A stretch of DNA of 39,576 bases, from assembly GCA_944326055.1 (NCBI GenBank), contig CALVCT010000019.1, positions 1-39,576 of the forward strand, written 5' to 3'. The stretch is from an uncultured Erysipelotrichaceae bacterium. GTDB lineage: Bacteria; Bacillota_I; Bacilli_A; Erysipelotrichales; Erysipelotrichaceae. Below the pieces are notes generated by a model. The model saw only the letters and a list, made by a program, of their open reading frames with translations, ran no database searches and was not told the DNA's origin. Positions 1 to 7,842 of the stretch are shown here, in pieces (the first letter of the stretch is position 1; each line of letters starts with the position of its first letter). The translations under genes were made by a program, and so were the position numbers.

Positions 1-834
1 ATCATACCAACTTAGTACATCTTTTGCTTGATCTACCATTACTTGAATTTGGCTCTGTCCAAAAGGAAGTGCCCAGGGCAAAGATCCCAAAGTATTACTG
101 CTGATATAAAGCGCAAGAAGTTTCCAAAACATGATAGGTACATCATTATCGAAGCATCCGTTTACCATTCCGCTTGCAAACAAAGGTGTAACTTGAGCGC
201 ACCACACGATACGATTAAATTCTTCCCACGGATCTCCGAAGTCATTTCTGTTAAAATCAATGATATAGAGTTGCTTATTATTCCCTATCATCATATTGCC
301 GATATGGTAATCCCCGTGTTGATAGGTTCGGGGGCGACCATTTAGTAAATATCTATGAGCGTTGATGTAATCAATGAAAGCTTGCCCATTTTAGTACTTG
401 ATGGAACATTCTTCATACATCTTGATCTTGCGATCTGCTTTACGATTAAAATAGATTTCCCAATCTTCTATTTCTTTCGGGGCAGGGATTTTATGGATAT
501 CTTTTAGTATTTTCCCTGCTTCAAAACCATAAGAGTACTGTTCTTCATTTGTTAAATTATGTATATATTCTTCTGCATCAACGCCGTCTATCCAAGTTTG
601 GATAGAATAAACTCCTTCATCAGATGCGCCGAACTCTAAGGGTCTGCACATTGGTACACCGAGAGCTGCCACCTGACTCATAAGTTCATATTCACTTCTC
701 TTTCTGTCATACTGTTCAATCGGAGAAACACGAAGCAGATATTTATTTCCCTGCTCGTCAATAACACAGTATTTTCTATCTTCTGACCAACCTTTATCTA
801 TTAGTTGCTTTGTAATAAACTTTTGTTGTGGCAT
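1..834 (-). pseudogene. Aminoglycoside phosphotransferase-family kinase, interrupted by an in-frame stop
   Basis: On the minus strand from 834 the frame encodes an APH/choline-kinase-like protein. Its N-lobe includes YLLRVSPIEQYDRKRSE, a plausible ATP-lobe lysine/arginine region. After 147 codons a TAA at 391-393 interrupts the frame. Beyond it the same frame stays open to the window edge and encodes the C-lobe with the Brenner-type catalytic loop HGDYHIGNMM and the metal-binding IIDFNRNDFGDPWEE. Both catalytic motifs therefore lie downstream of the stop, so the 147-residue product alone cannot be an active kinase. A single base change (for example from GAA or AAA) would create this stop. The family phosphorylates aminoglycosides, macrolides or small metabolites; the substrate cannot be told here. 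The gene continues past position 1, so its true C terminus is not seen. Alternatives are a sequencing error or rare readthrough. Confidence 0.85.
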
Positions 835-907
835 GGTCTTTCACCCTTTCAGATAATTATTTGCTTCACGAAGACCATTGTATCATAAATTGTATTTCTT
901 ACACATC

Positions 908-948
908 CGCCTAAGATGATGCGAAGGATCTAGATGTGATCTTAGGTG
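908..948. repeat. Inverted repeat upstream of the SDR fragment
   Basis: CCTAAGAT (910-917) is complementary to ATCTTAGG (939-946), and one or two further pairs are possible outside. It lies in the divergent region between the broken phosphotransferase gene and the promoter at 1005. There is no clear T-run, so it is not a convincing terminator. It could be an operator or a leftover from rearrangement. Confidence 0.4.
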
Positions 949-1004
949 GTATTTAAATTTGGCTTGATCCTTAACATTGTCGTGTTTTGGATCATGATTT
1001 TATA

Positions 1005-1033
1005 TTGACAATATGTCGGCATGTGTCGATAAT
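1005..1033 (+). promoter_or_regulatory. Near-consensus sigma-A promoter
   Basis: TTGACA (1005-1010), a 17-base spacer and GATAAT (1028-1033). It sits about 70 bases upstream of the SDR fragment start and is the only strong promoter visible ahead of the gltD-like and nadK genes. It probably once served the dehydrogenase and may now read through the fragment into gltD. Confidence 0.65.
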
Positions 1034-1104
1034 GGAATCGAGGACTTGGATCATCTAATCTATCTGTACATCTATGGTTTAGTATTGTCTAGATCGGAGG
1101 TCAT

Positions 1105-1419
1105 ATGGCGATATATAAAGATATCTTGAAGGATAAGGTCGTCGTCATTACAGGGACGACATCAGGTATCGTTAAGGGCATGGCTAAGATCTTTGCGAAA
1201 CAAGGTACGAAGATCTTAGGCTCAGGAAAAAGAGAAGAATTAGGTAATGAAGTCAAAAATGAGATCATCGACGAGGGTGGAGAAGTCATCTTCATCAAGA
1301 AGGATGTCAGAGATCATCTGCAGATCAGACATCTCATCGATAAAGTATCATATACTAGTGGTGCGTCACTATTTTTAGATCATGGACAAAGAGGTTATAA
1401 GAGTGAATATGCAAGATAG
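1105..1419 (+). pseudogene. Short-chain dehydrogenase/reductase, N-terminal fragment
   Basis: The ATG at 1105 follows a good ribosome-binding site (GGAGG, 1096-1100). The first ~75 residues are a clear SDR Rossmann start: KVVVITGTTSGIVKGMAKIF, then GGEVIFIKKDVRD. The family glycine motif TGxxxGIG reads TGTTSGIV here, so the last glycine is replaced by valine. After about residue 80 the similarity ends. The catalytic Ser-Tyr-Lys region is absent, and the frame runs into the start of the gltD-like gene, stopping at 1419. SDRs are normally ~250 residues, so about two thirds is missing, most simply by a deletion joining the fragment to the region upstream of gltD. Its residual role may be as a transcribed and translated leader for gltD. 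Confidence 0.75.
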
Positions 1420-2755
1420 AGTAAAGATGAAAGTAAGAGATGGAGATGTAAGAAAAGAAGATTTCTTGCCTTTCTTATTAGGATATGAAAAAGAAGAAGC
1501 GATACTTGAAGCTTCAAGATGCCTTCATTGTAAGATCCCAAGATGCAAAGAAGCTTGTCCGATCCACAATGATATTCCTGATTTCATCAAGTATATTAAG
1601 GATGATGATCTAGAGAATGCATATCATACCATAAGATTGAGATCGTCTTTGAGTGAGATCTGTGGCACAGTCTGTCCTCATGAAGACCAGTGCGAAGGTG
1701 CTTGTGTCTTGGGGATCAAAGGTGAGAGTGTCGCGATCGGAGCTCTAGAGCGTTATGTCTCTAAATGGGCAAGAGAGAATGGCTTCGATAAAGAAGAGAA
1801 GAAAGAGACAAATGGCAAGAAAGTAGCTTGTATCGGTAGTGGTCCAGCTTCATTAGCTTGTGCTTTAAAATTAGTGAAAGAGGGCTATAGTGTCGATATC
1901 TATGAGAAAGATGGTTTCGTTGGTGGTGTCCTTACTTGGGGCATCCCTTCATATCGTTTAGAAAGAGAAGCTATCAAACATAAGATAGAGATACTTAAAG
2001 AGCTAGGCGTCTCATTCATCTTAGATCAAAAGGTGAAAGATCTAACTAGATTAAGAGAAGACTATGATGCGATATTCTTAGGCATCGGTGCACCAGACCC
2101 AAATCACATGCATATAAATGGTGAAGATCTTAAGGGCATATATCAAGCTGACACTTTCCTTAAAGCGATCAATATGGCACCACTTGAAAATGGAAGGCGC
2201 CATTTTGAAGCATGTGGTGAAAGAGTGGTCGTCGTTGGCGGTGGCAATGTAGCGATGGATGCGGCACGTGATGCGATAAGATTACCGCAAGTAAAAGAAG
2301 TGATGATCGTTTATCGCCGCACAGAAGACGAGATGCCAGCTTGTAAAGAAGAGCTGGAGCACGCGAAAGAAGAAGGTGTCATCTTCAAGACTTTAGTGAA
2401 TCCTATCGAATTTCAAGGCGAAGGATGTCTAAAGGAGGTCGTCTTAGCGATCAATGAGCTTGGTAAACCTGATCAAAGCGGTAGAAGAAGACCGGTCGAT
2501 ACAGGTAAGAGGATGACGATCGAAGCTGACACTGTCGTCTTAGCTCTAGGTTTTTCTAATGATAAGACACTTGGTGATAATACAGATGATCTTGATATCG
2601 ATAAATGGGGATGCTTTATCGTCGATGATATGGGAAGGACTAGTGCTAAAGTTGTGTATGCAGGTGGGGATGCCACTAGCGGTGCTTCGACTGTCGTTAA
2701 AGCGATGGACGCTGGACAAAAAGCGGCAAGAGCGATCATAGAGGATCTAAGCTGA
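1403..2755 (+). CDS. gltD: NADPH-dependent glutamate synthase small-subunit-like oxidoreductase (GltD/NfnB type)
   Basis: About 450 residues, the normal length for GltD-like flavoproteins. The N-terminal domain has two cysteine clusters for Fe-S centres, CLHCKIPRCKEACP and CGTVCPHEDQCEGAC. It is followed by an FAD-binding GSGPASLACALKLVKEGY region near residue 145, and a second dinucleotide-binding site VVVVGGGNVAMDAARDA near residue 285 for NAD(P)H. The C terminus has the family's GGDATSGASTVVKAMDAG FAD-contact region. Such proteins pass electrons between NADPH, FAD and Fe-S clusters, either as the small subunit of glutamate synthase or as NfnB/sulfide-dehydrogenase-type enzymes. No large subunit gltB is in the window, so the partner is unknown. 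The start is ambiguous: GTG 1403 has AAAGAGG eight bases upstream, ATG 1409 starts at the usual family N terminus, and ATG 1382 lacks a binding site. It overlaps the SDR fragment and is coupled to nadK. Confidence 0.88.
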   Translation: MNMQDRVKMKVRDGDVRKEDFLPFLLGYEKEEAILEASRCLHCKIPRCKEACPIHNDIPDFIKYIKDDDLENAYHTIRLRSSLSEICGTVCPHEDQCEGACVLGIKGESVAIGALERYVSKWARENGFDKEEKKETNGKKVACIGSGPASLACALKLVKEGYSVDIYEKDGFVGGVLTWGIPSYRLEREAIKHKIEILKELGVSFILDQKVKDLTRLREDYDAIFLGIGAPDPNHMHINGEDLKGIYQADTFLKAINMAPLENGRRHFEACGERVVVVGGGNVAMDAARDAIRLPQVKEVMIVYRRTEDEMPACKEELEHAKEEGVIFKTLVNPIEFQGEGCLKEVVLAINELGKPDQSGRRRPVDTGKRMTIEADTVVLALGFSNDKTLGDNTDDLDIDKWGCFIVDDMGRTSAKVVYAGGDATSGASTVVKAMDAGQKAARAIIEDLS

Positions 2756-3474
2756 TGCGTATCACGATCATACCGAATAGGACAAAAGAAAAGACCGAAG
2801 CGACACTTAAAGAGCTCATAGAGCTTTTGGATGCTAGGAAGATAGACTATGACATCTTAGAGCTTGAAGATTTTGATCGTGTATCTGAGCATGCTCAAAA
2901 AAGCGATCACCTTTTATATCTTGGTGGTGATGGCACTTTTATCAAAACGGCAAAATTAGCTTATCGAAGAGATATGGCTCTTGCAGGTATCAATACTGGA
3001 ACTGTGGGCTATCTGACGAATATCGATATCGCCAATATGGCAAAATGGTTAGATACATATCAAAAAGATGACTATGATGAGTGTCCTGTCCTTATCTATG
3101 ATGATGAGGTCGTGATCAATGATGTCGTCGTCTATGCGATAGGCAGCTTTGCAGAATTCAAAGTCAGTTATCAAGCTTTGGACATCTACACTTCGAAGGC
3201 TTCAGGTCTTATCCTCTCGACAGGATTTGGCTCAACAGGTATCAACCTTTCAAATCGTGGTCCTGTCTTTCCGATCACAAGTACTGATGTAGCGATCACA
3301 CCGATCTTGCCACTTAGAGCTGATGGTCATGCCTATGTCTTTCCGTTTGATAGTGAACTGAGGATCAGCGCTGATAGGCCTTTTATCGTCGATGTCGATG
3401 GCGTTAGAGATAAGACTGAAAGATATGCGATCGATATCAAAAGAGCTCCTAAGATGATAAGACGCATCAGATGA
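2755..3474 (+). CDS. nadK: NAD kinase-like protein (divergent)
   Basis: 239 residues, slightly short for NAD kinase. The phosphate-donor motif GGDGTF is at about residues 59-64, followed by INTGTVGYLTN, which matches the conserved NxGxxGFL region. The conserved NE/ND element is present as INDVVV. The second core motif, usually TPTGSTAY, reads GFGSTGINLS here, so it keeps GST but not the flanking residues. NAD kinase makes NADP+ from NAD+ in the cytoplasm. The ATG overlaps the gltD stop (TGATG), so translation is probably coupled, placing NADP+ supply next to an NADPH-dependent enzyme. A 23-base gap separates it from the polymerase gene. The family call is good; the unusual second motif leaves exact activity (ATP versus polyphosphate, NAD versus NADH) open. 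Confidence 0.82.
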   Translation: MRITIIPNRTKEKTEATLKELIELLDARKIDYDILELEDFDRVSEHAQKSDHLLYLGGDGTFIKTAKLAYRRDMALAGINTGTVGYLTNIDIANMAKWLDTYQKDDYDECPVLIYDDEVVINDVVVYAIGSFAEFKVSYQALDIYTSKASGLILSTGFGSTGINLSNRGPVFPITSTDVAITPILPLRADGHAYVFPFDSELRISADRPFIVDVDGVRDKTERYAIDIKRAPKMIRRIR

Positions 3475-3497
3475 TGACTCTTGCATCATGAAGTAAG

Positions 3498-5021
3498 ATG
3501 CGAGATGATATCTATATGAAGGAGCGCAGCTATATAGCGGTCGATCTCAAGAGTTTCTATGCTTCTGTCGAATGTAAAGAAAGAGGACTCGACCCTTTGG
3601 ATACGAACTTAGTCGTCGCTGATGAAAGTCGTACAGATAAGACTATATGTCTAGCAGTCACGCCATCACTCAAAAGCTATGGTATACCTGGGCGTCCTCG
3701 TCTTTTTGAAGTCAAACAAAAGCTTGAAGATGCCAACAGAAAACGCAAGATAAAACTAAAAGGACAGGCCTATAAAGGGACTTCCTTCCTTTTTTCTGAA
3801 CTTGAAAAAGATGAGACATTAGCTATCGATTTCATCATAGCTAAGCCACGCATGGCGTATTATATGGCATATAGCACGAAGATCTATGAAGTATACAAGA
3901 AATACATCTCAGCTGAGGATATCATCGTCTATTCGATCGATGAGGTCTTTATGGACGTCACAGATTATCTCAATACTTATGGAACAAGTGCTCATGATCT
4001 AGCAATGAAGATCATCTTGGATGTCTTAAGATCGACAGGCATCACAGCGACAGCTGGCATCGGAACGAACCTCTATCTTGCTAAGGTAGCGATGGATATC
4101 GTTGCCAAACACATCCCAGCTGATGAAAATGGTGTTCGTATCGCTACACTTGACGAGATGAGCTATCGTAAGACTCTGTGGGCACATGAACCTCTCACCG
4201 ATTTTTGGCGTATCGGTAAAGGTATAGCTAAGAAACTGCAAGAGAATTGGCTTTTTACGATGGGTGATATCGCAAGATGCTCGCTCAATAACGAGGACCT
4301 GCTCTATAAACTCTTTGGTAAGAATGCTGAACTCATCATCGATCACGCTTGGGGATATGAACCCTGTACGATAAAAGACATCAAAGCTTATAAGCCGCAA
4401 AGAAACAGCCTAGGCTCAGGACAAGTCTTGCGTATGCCTTATAACAAAGAGAAAGCTAGGATCGTCATCAAAGAGATGGCAGACAGCTTAGCTCTCGATC
4501 TTGTCGATAAAGATCTTGTTACTGATCAGATCGTCATGACTATCGGCTATGATGCGATCAATGTTGCTGACCCTGATCGCAAAAAGATGTATCAAGGCAT
4601 CATCGAAAAAGACCGCTATGGTAGAGAGATACCAAAACACGCCCACGGAACGATCTCTTTTGATAGCTACACCTCCTCAAGCAAGCTCATCATGCAGAAG
4701 GCGCAAGAACTCTATGACAGGATAGTCGATGAAGGACTGCTTATTAGAAGACTGAATATAACTTTCAATAATGTCATAAGTGAAGCTGACATACCTAAAG
4801 AAACTAAGATCGAAGAGCTAGATCTTTTTAGTGATCATGCTGTACTTGATACAAAGCGTCAGAAAGAAGATAAAGAACTAAAGCGCGAAAAGGATATGCA
4901 AAAAGCCCTGCTTAAGATCAAGAAGAGATATGGCAAGAACGCTGTGATCAAAGGCATGGACCTTATAGATGGCGCTACCGCTAAAGAGCGCAACGATCAG
5001 ATCGGAGGTCATAAAGCATGA
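3498..5021 (+). CDS. Y-family DNA polymerase (UmuC/Pol IV-like translesion polymerase)
   Basis: 507 residues. The first catalytic motif is VDLKSFYASVECKERGLDP near residue 12, and the second is YSIDEVFMDVTDY near residue 148; both carry the acidic residues that bind the catalytic metals. AGIGTNLYLAKVAMDIVAK follows, as in UmuC/DinB palms, then a helix-hairpin-helix-like thumb and a little-finger region ending near RLNITFNNV. The C-terminal ~90 residues are highly charged. These enzymes copy past DNA lesions at low fidelity. The gene overlaps the following YolD-like gene by ATGA, a pairing usual for Bacillota UmuC-type polymerases, often carried on accessory DNA and SOS-controlled. I see no clear LexA box nearby. 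ATG 3516 is an alternative start; neither has a strong ribosome-binding site. Confidence 0.92.
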   Translation: MRDDIYMKERSYIAVDLKSFYASVECKERGLDPLDTNLVVADESRTDKTICLAVTPSLKSYGIPGRPRLFEVKQKLEDANRKRKIKLKGQAYKGTSFLFSELEKDETLAIDFIIAKPRMAYYMAYSTKIYEVYKKYISAEDIIVYSIDEVFMDVTDYLNTYGTSAHDLAMKIILDVLRSTGITATAGIGTNLYLAKVAMDIVAKHIPADENGVRIATLDEMSYRKTLWAHEPLTDFWRIGKGIAKKLQENWLFTMGDIARCSLNNEDLLYKLFGKNAELIIDHAWGYEPCTIKDIKAYKPQRNSLGSGQVLRMPYNKEKARIVIKEMADSLALDLVDKDLVTDQIVMTIGYDAINVADPDRKKMYQGIIEKDRYGREIPKHAHGTISFDSYTSSSKLIMQKAQELYDRIVDEGLLIRRLNITFNNVISEADIPKETKIEELDLFSDHAVLDTKRQKEDKELKREKDMQKALLKIKKRYGKNAVIKGMDLIDGATAKERNDQIGGHKA

Positions 5022-5434
5022 ATAAGTATGAAGACATCATCGATCTTCCGCATCATGTCTCAAAAAAAAGACCGCCGATGTCGATGGCTGATAGAGCCGC
5101 TCAATTCTCACCTTTTGCGGCACTTACAGGCTATGATGAAACGATAAAAGAGAACGATCGATATTTAGATGAAAAGATAGATATCAGTGAAGAAGAAAAA
5201 GAGATCTTAGACAGAAAGATCAACATGATCACAAACATCCCCAACAAAAGACCTAGTCTTACCATCACTTATTTTAAAAAAGACGATAAGAAGTCAGGTG
5301 GCAGATATATAACTAAGAGCTGTGCTATCAAAAAGATAGATATGATAGATCGTGTCATATCGTTCATCGATGATACGAAGATCGCTCTTGATGACGTCAT
5401 CGATATCGAAGATGTCTCTTTTGATGACTTATAG
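5018..5434 (+). CDS. YolD-like small protein partner of the Y-family polymerase
   Basis: 138 residues, predicted soluble. The most conserved-looking part is MSMADRAAQFSPFAALTGYD near residue 21, a stretch I associate with small proteins encoded next to UmuC-like polymerases in Bacillota (YolD-like). The remainder is charged, with a C-terminal beta-rich region that would fit the YolD fold. The start codon overlaps the polymerase stop in an ATGA, so the two are made together. Its role is presumed to be accessory to, or regulatory of, the polymerase, by analogy with UmuD/YolD; this is inference from position and motif. Confidence 0.7.
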   Translation: MNKYEDIIDLPHHVSKKRPPMSMADRAAQFSPFAALTGYDETIKENDRYLDEKIDISEEEKEILDRKINMITNIPNKRPSLTITYFKKDDKKSGGRYITKSCAIKKIDMIDRVISFIDDTKIALDDVIDIEDVSFDDL

Positions 5435-5572
5435 TACATCATGGATATCCAAGACATGAAGATCATAAGAGCTTTTTTCAATGATCGATCTGATGTTGTG
5501 GCTTTAGATGATCAGCGTTACAATTAGATCGAATAGATGATCGTTTAGATCGTGATCATTGTGGGAGGCAAT

Positions 5573-6112
5573 ATGTTGAAGCTTGTGAGACCAGAAGTAC
5601 AATATAAAGAAGCTATCATCGAGATGATCGACGAATGGAAGTCATATAATGAAAGTCATCCGGCTGCCAATAGTTCGCCAATGGCGATCTTTAAAACGGA
5701 TCCTCGAGAATATGAAGCTTTCATGGAAAGCGTCGATAATAAAGGTGATGAGCCTAATAAAGTACCGTCAACGACATATTTTCTATATGATGAAGAGCGT
5801 GAGATCATGATCGGTGCCATCAATATCCGTCATTATCTCAATGAATTCCTTTTGAGTTATGGAGGCCATATAGGCGATGGTATAAGGCCAAGTGAAAGAG
5901 GCAAAGGCTACGCGACAAAGATGATCGCTTTAGGACTTGATGTATGTAGAGAACTGGGGATCGAGCGTGTTTTGATGGTCTGCGATCAAGATAGTGTCGC
6001 TTCCTCTAGAACGATCATCAAAAATGGTGGCATCTTAGAAGATCGACCATTAAAGGATGGTAAGATCATCGAGCGCTATTGGATCGATATTAGTGATCAA
6101 AAGACTATCTAA
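5573..6112 (+). CDS. GNAT-family N-acetyltransferase
   Basis: 179 residues from ATG 5573, which follows GGGAGG at 5563-5568; an upstream in-frame GTG at 5552 has no ribosome-binding site. The acetyl-CoA pyrophosphate-binding motif is RPSERGKGYATKMIALGLD (R/QxxGxG/A pattern) around residues 105-123. It is followed by ERVLMVCDQDSVASSRTIIKNGG, typical of GNAT motif B. It transfers an acetyl group from acetyl-CoA to an amine; the acceptor cannot be told. It is followed by a terminator, so it is probably the last gene of its unit. A short open frame (5440-5526) before it has no recognisable product. Confidence 0.88.
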   Translation: MLKLVRPEVQYKEAIIEMIDEWKSYNESHPAANSSPMAIFKTDPREYEAFMESVDNKGDEPNKVPSTTYFLYDEEREIMIGAINIRHYLNEFLLSYGGHIGDGIRPSERGKGYATKMIALGLDVCRELGIERVLMVCDQDSVASSRTIIKNGGILEDRPLKDGKIIERYWIDISDQKTI

Positions 6113-6176
6113 TAGTCGTTATAGTTCATTTGCGTTCATTATATAGATCTCATCTTTCAAACTCGATATTAAGACA

Positions 6177-6215
6177 GCGATAAGCCCCTATGAATAAAGG
6201 ACTTATCGCATTTTT
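6177..6215 (+). terminator. Intrinsic terminator after the acetyltransferase
   Basis: GCGATAAG (6177-6184) pairs with CTTATCGC (6202-6209), with partial pairing of the inner CCC/GGA, followed by five T (6211-6215). It ends the unit of the GNAT gene before the atp operon. Confidence 0.75.
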
Positions 6216-6242
6216 GATGGTTTTTGTGTAGGTAATTATTAT
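6214..6242 (+). promoter_or_regulatory. Candidate promoter of the atp operon
   Basis: TTGATG (6214-6219), a 17-base spacer and TATTAT (6237-6242), overlapping the tail of the preceding terminator. A small hairpin, CTATCT/AGATAG (6245-6262), follows. If used, the atp transcript would carry an untranslated or ORF-containing leader of about 300 bases. Confidence 0.5.
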
Positions 6243-6265
6243 GCCTATCTCTTAAAAGATAGATC

Positions 6266-6550
6266 ATGATCATAAGACATATCAAATTTCAAAGACAATT
6301 GATGTCTAAGTCTTTATCGATGAGGTATTTGATCTTCACTATACTGACGTTTTTGATACCGAATAAAGATCGCTCTACTAGATCCACTCTCGTGTTTTTA
6401 AACCTTAAGGGAGCTTTTGAGCCATCACTAGGCATGATCATGGCGTTTTGCCATCTTTATTGTGATCTATACTTAGCGAGATATAACTTCGGTATGGTGA
6501 TCAGATATTTGAAGATTTATAACTTCTCGTGTTATCATGGCACTACATGA
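6266..6550 (+). CDS. Uncertain small ORF in the atp leader
   Basis: 94 codons between the candidate atp promoter and atpI, with no family recognised. It contains a hydrophobic stretch near residues 20-30 (RYLIFTILTFLIP) and is otherwise basic. There is no good ribosome-binding site. Its TGA overlaps the likely atpI start in an ATGA arrangement, which is what a coupled gene would show. Its isoleucines are mainly ATC and ATA, as in the surrounding genes. It could equally be chance in an unusually long leader. Confidence 0.22.
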   Translation: MIIRHIKFQRQLMSKSLSMRYLIFTILTFLIPNKDRSTRSTLVFLNLKGAFEPSLGMIMAFCHLYCDLYLARYNFGMVIRYLKIYNFSCYHGTT

Positions 6551-6885
6551 ATACTAGTGGTCTAAAAGCATATAGAGTAGCGATGATCATCGCAGTCGTG
6601 TTAGCTGCGATCTTTAGTTTTATCAAACTAAATGTAGCGAATGGCATCCTTTTGAGCAGTAGTCTCTATCTTCTATATCTTTGGTCTTTAGAGTATGGGA
6701 TCAGTAAGTCGCTCAACGATAAAACTAAACATGGTGTAGTCGTGATACTTTTAGTTGATGCCTTTTTTATTGCGGTGCTCATTGGTATCGGTTTCTTTTT
6801 TGATCATGTTTTCTCGCTCTTGGGTATTCTTTTTGGACTAGTTTTGTGTAAAATACTATATGTGGTAGGAGTCCTCAAAGCTTAG
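6547..6885 (+). CDS. atpI: ATP synthase-associated membrane protein (AtpI-like)
   Basis: 112 residues with four predicted membrane segments (around residues 8-27, 30-46, 62-83 and 87-108) and the right position, immediately before the a subunit. AtpI proteins are poorly conserved; they help c-ring assembly and, in some bacteria, Mg2+ supply. The call rests on position, size and topology rather than a signature motif. The start is uncertain: ATG 6547 (overlapping the upstream ORF) is preferred over ATG 6529. The stop at 6883-6885 directly abuts atpB. Confidence 0.68.
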   Translation: MNTSGLKAYRVAMIIAVVLAAIFSFIKLNVANGILLSSSLYLLYLWSLEYGISKSLNDKTKHGVVVILLVDAFFIAVLIGIGFFFDHVFSLLGILFGLVLCKILYVVGVLKA

Positions 6886-7587
6886 ATGACATTACATATT
6901 ACGATACAAAAAGAGATATTATCACTGATCATCGTAGCGGCATTCATCATCGCTATGTGTTTTGTGATCAATCGCGCACTTAAGAAAGCTGATCCTTTAG
7001 CTAGACCTAAAGGTCTCGTCTTACTTGCGATCTGGTTTGTCGATCTTATCGATAATCAAGTTTTGACTATCGTACAGAAGCGCTTCGTCAAGAATCTTGG
7101 ACCATATATCGGTACATTATGCGTCTTTCTGTTTTTAAGCAATATCCTTGGACTCTTTGGTTTCAATCCACCGACCATGAACTACAGTGTCACACTTACT
7201 ATGGCTCTCATTACGTGGATCATGATCCAGTTCAATGCGATTAGAGACAATGGTATCGGTAGCTATATACATGGTTTCTTTGAACCTATCGTGCCATTTG
7301 TCATCCCTAATATCTTTGGTAAGGTAGCACCGCTCATCTCAATGTCGATACGTCTTTTTGGTAATATCCTTTCAGGATCGATCATTATGAGTGTCATTTA
7401 CAGTGGCTGTCTTTTCCTTTCGAATCTGATATTAGGTTTTTTTGGACTCAGTGGTTTCAACTTCGTTGGTGTCATCGTGGCACCATTCTTCCACGCTTAT
7501 TTTGATGTCTTTGCTGGATTTATCCAGATGTTCATATTCATATCACTTACGATGGTATTCATATCCAACGAACTAAAAGAAGAATAA
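6886..7587 (+). CDS. atpB: F0F1 ATP synthase subunit a
   Basis: 233 residues with five to six membrane helices. The conserved helix SMSIRLFGNILSG near residues 151-163 carries the essential arginine (about R155) that faces the c-ring carboxylate and separates the two ion half-channels. The C-terminal helix pair, with GFIQMFIFISLTMVFISNE, is also typical. It forms the stator ion channel in the membrane. It starts right after the atpI stop, and atpE follows after a strong AGGAGG. Confidence 0.96.
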   Translation: MTLHITIQKEILSLIIVAAFIIAMCFVINRALKKADPLARPKGLVLLAIWFVDLIDNQVLTIVQKRFVKNLGPYIGTLCVFLFLSNILGLFGFNPPTMNYSVTLTMALITWIMIQFNAIRDNGIGSYIHGFFEPIVPFVIPNIFGKVAPLISMSIRLFGNILSGSIIMSVIYSGCLFLSNLILGFFGLSGFNFVGVIVAPFFHAYFDVFAGFIQMFIFISLTMVFISNELKEE

Positions 7588-7602
7588 GGAGGTCTTTGAA
7601 TC

Positions 7603-7842
7603 ATGGATGTAGGAACAGGACTTATTGCTATCGGTGCAGGTATTTCAGTATTCACCGGTTTCTCGACAGGTATAGGACAAGGTTATGCAGCAGCTAAGGC
7701 TGTTGAAGCTGTTGGTAAGAACCCAGAAGCAGCTTCTCAGATCAGAACGATGTTGATCGTCGGTTGTGCGGTCGCAGAGACTTGTGCTATCTATGGTATG
7801 CTTATCGCTTTCATCATCGTCTTCGTTCTTGGAGCTCGATAG
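7603..7842 (+). CDS. atpE: F0F1 ATP synthase subunit c, with sodium-type residues
   Basis: 79 residues forming a two-helix hairpin with a polar loop (GKNPEAASQIRT). The ion-binding carboxylate is E59 in CAVAETCAIYG. Q26 in STGIGQGYAAAKAVEAV lies 33 residues before it. The set Q26, V57, E59, T60 and Y64 matches, in spacing, Q32, V63, E65, S66 and Y70 of the sodium-binding c-ring of Ilyobacter tartaricus. Threonine replaces serine, and cysteine replaces T67. Proton-type rings such as Bacillus usually lack this glutamine and hydroxyl. The predicted coupling ion is therefore Na+, or Na+ as well as H+; this is inference. AGGAGG precedes the start and atpF follows directly after the stop. Confidence 0.96.
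   Translation: MDVGTGLIAIGAGISVFTGFSTGIGQGYAAAKAVEAVGKNPEAASQIRTMLIVGCAVAETCAIYGMLIAFIIVFVLGAR

Noticed and set aside
28-345. Plus-strand open frame of 105 codons
   Set aside because: It is antisense to the catalytic half of the aminoglycoside-phosphotransferase pseudogene, whose motifs are clear on the minus strand.
5440-5526. 28-codon open frame after the YolD-like gene
   Set aside because: No ribosome site, no recognisable motif and short enough to be chance.
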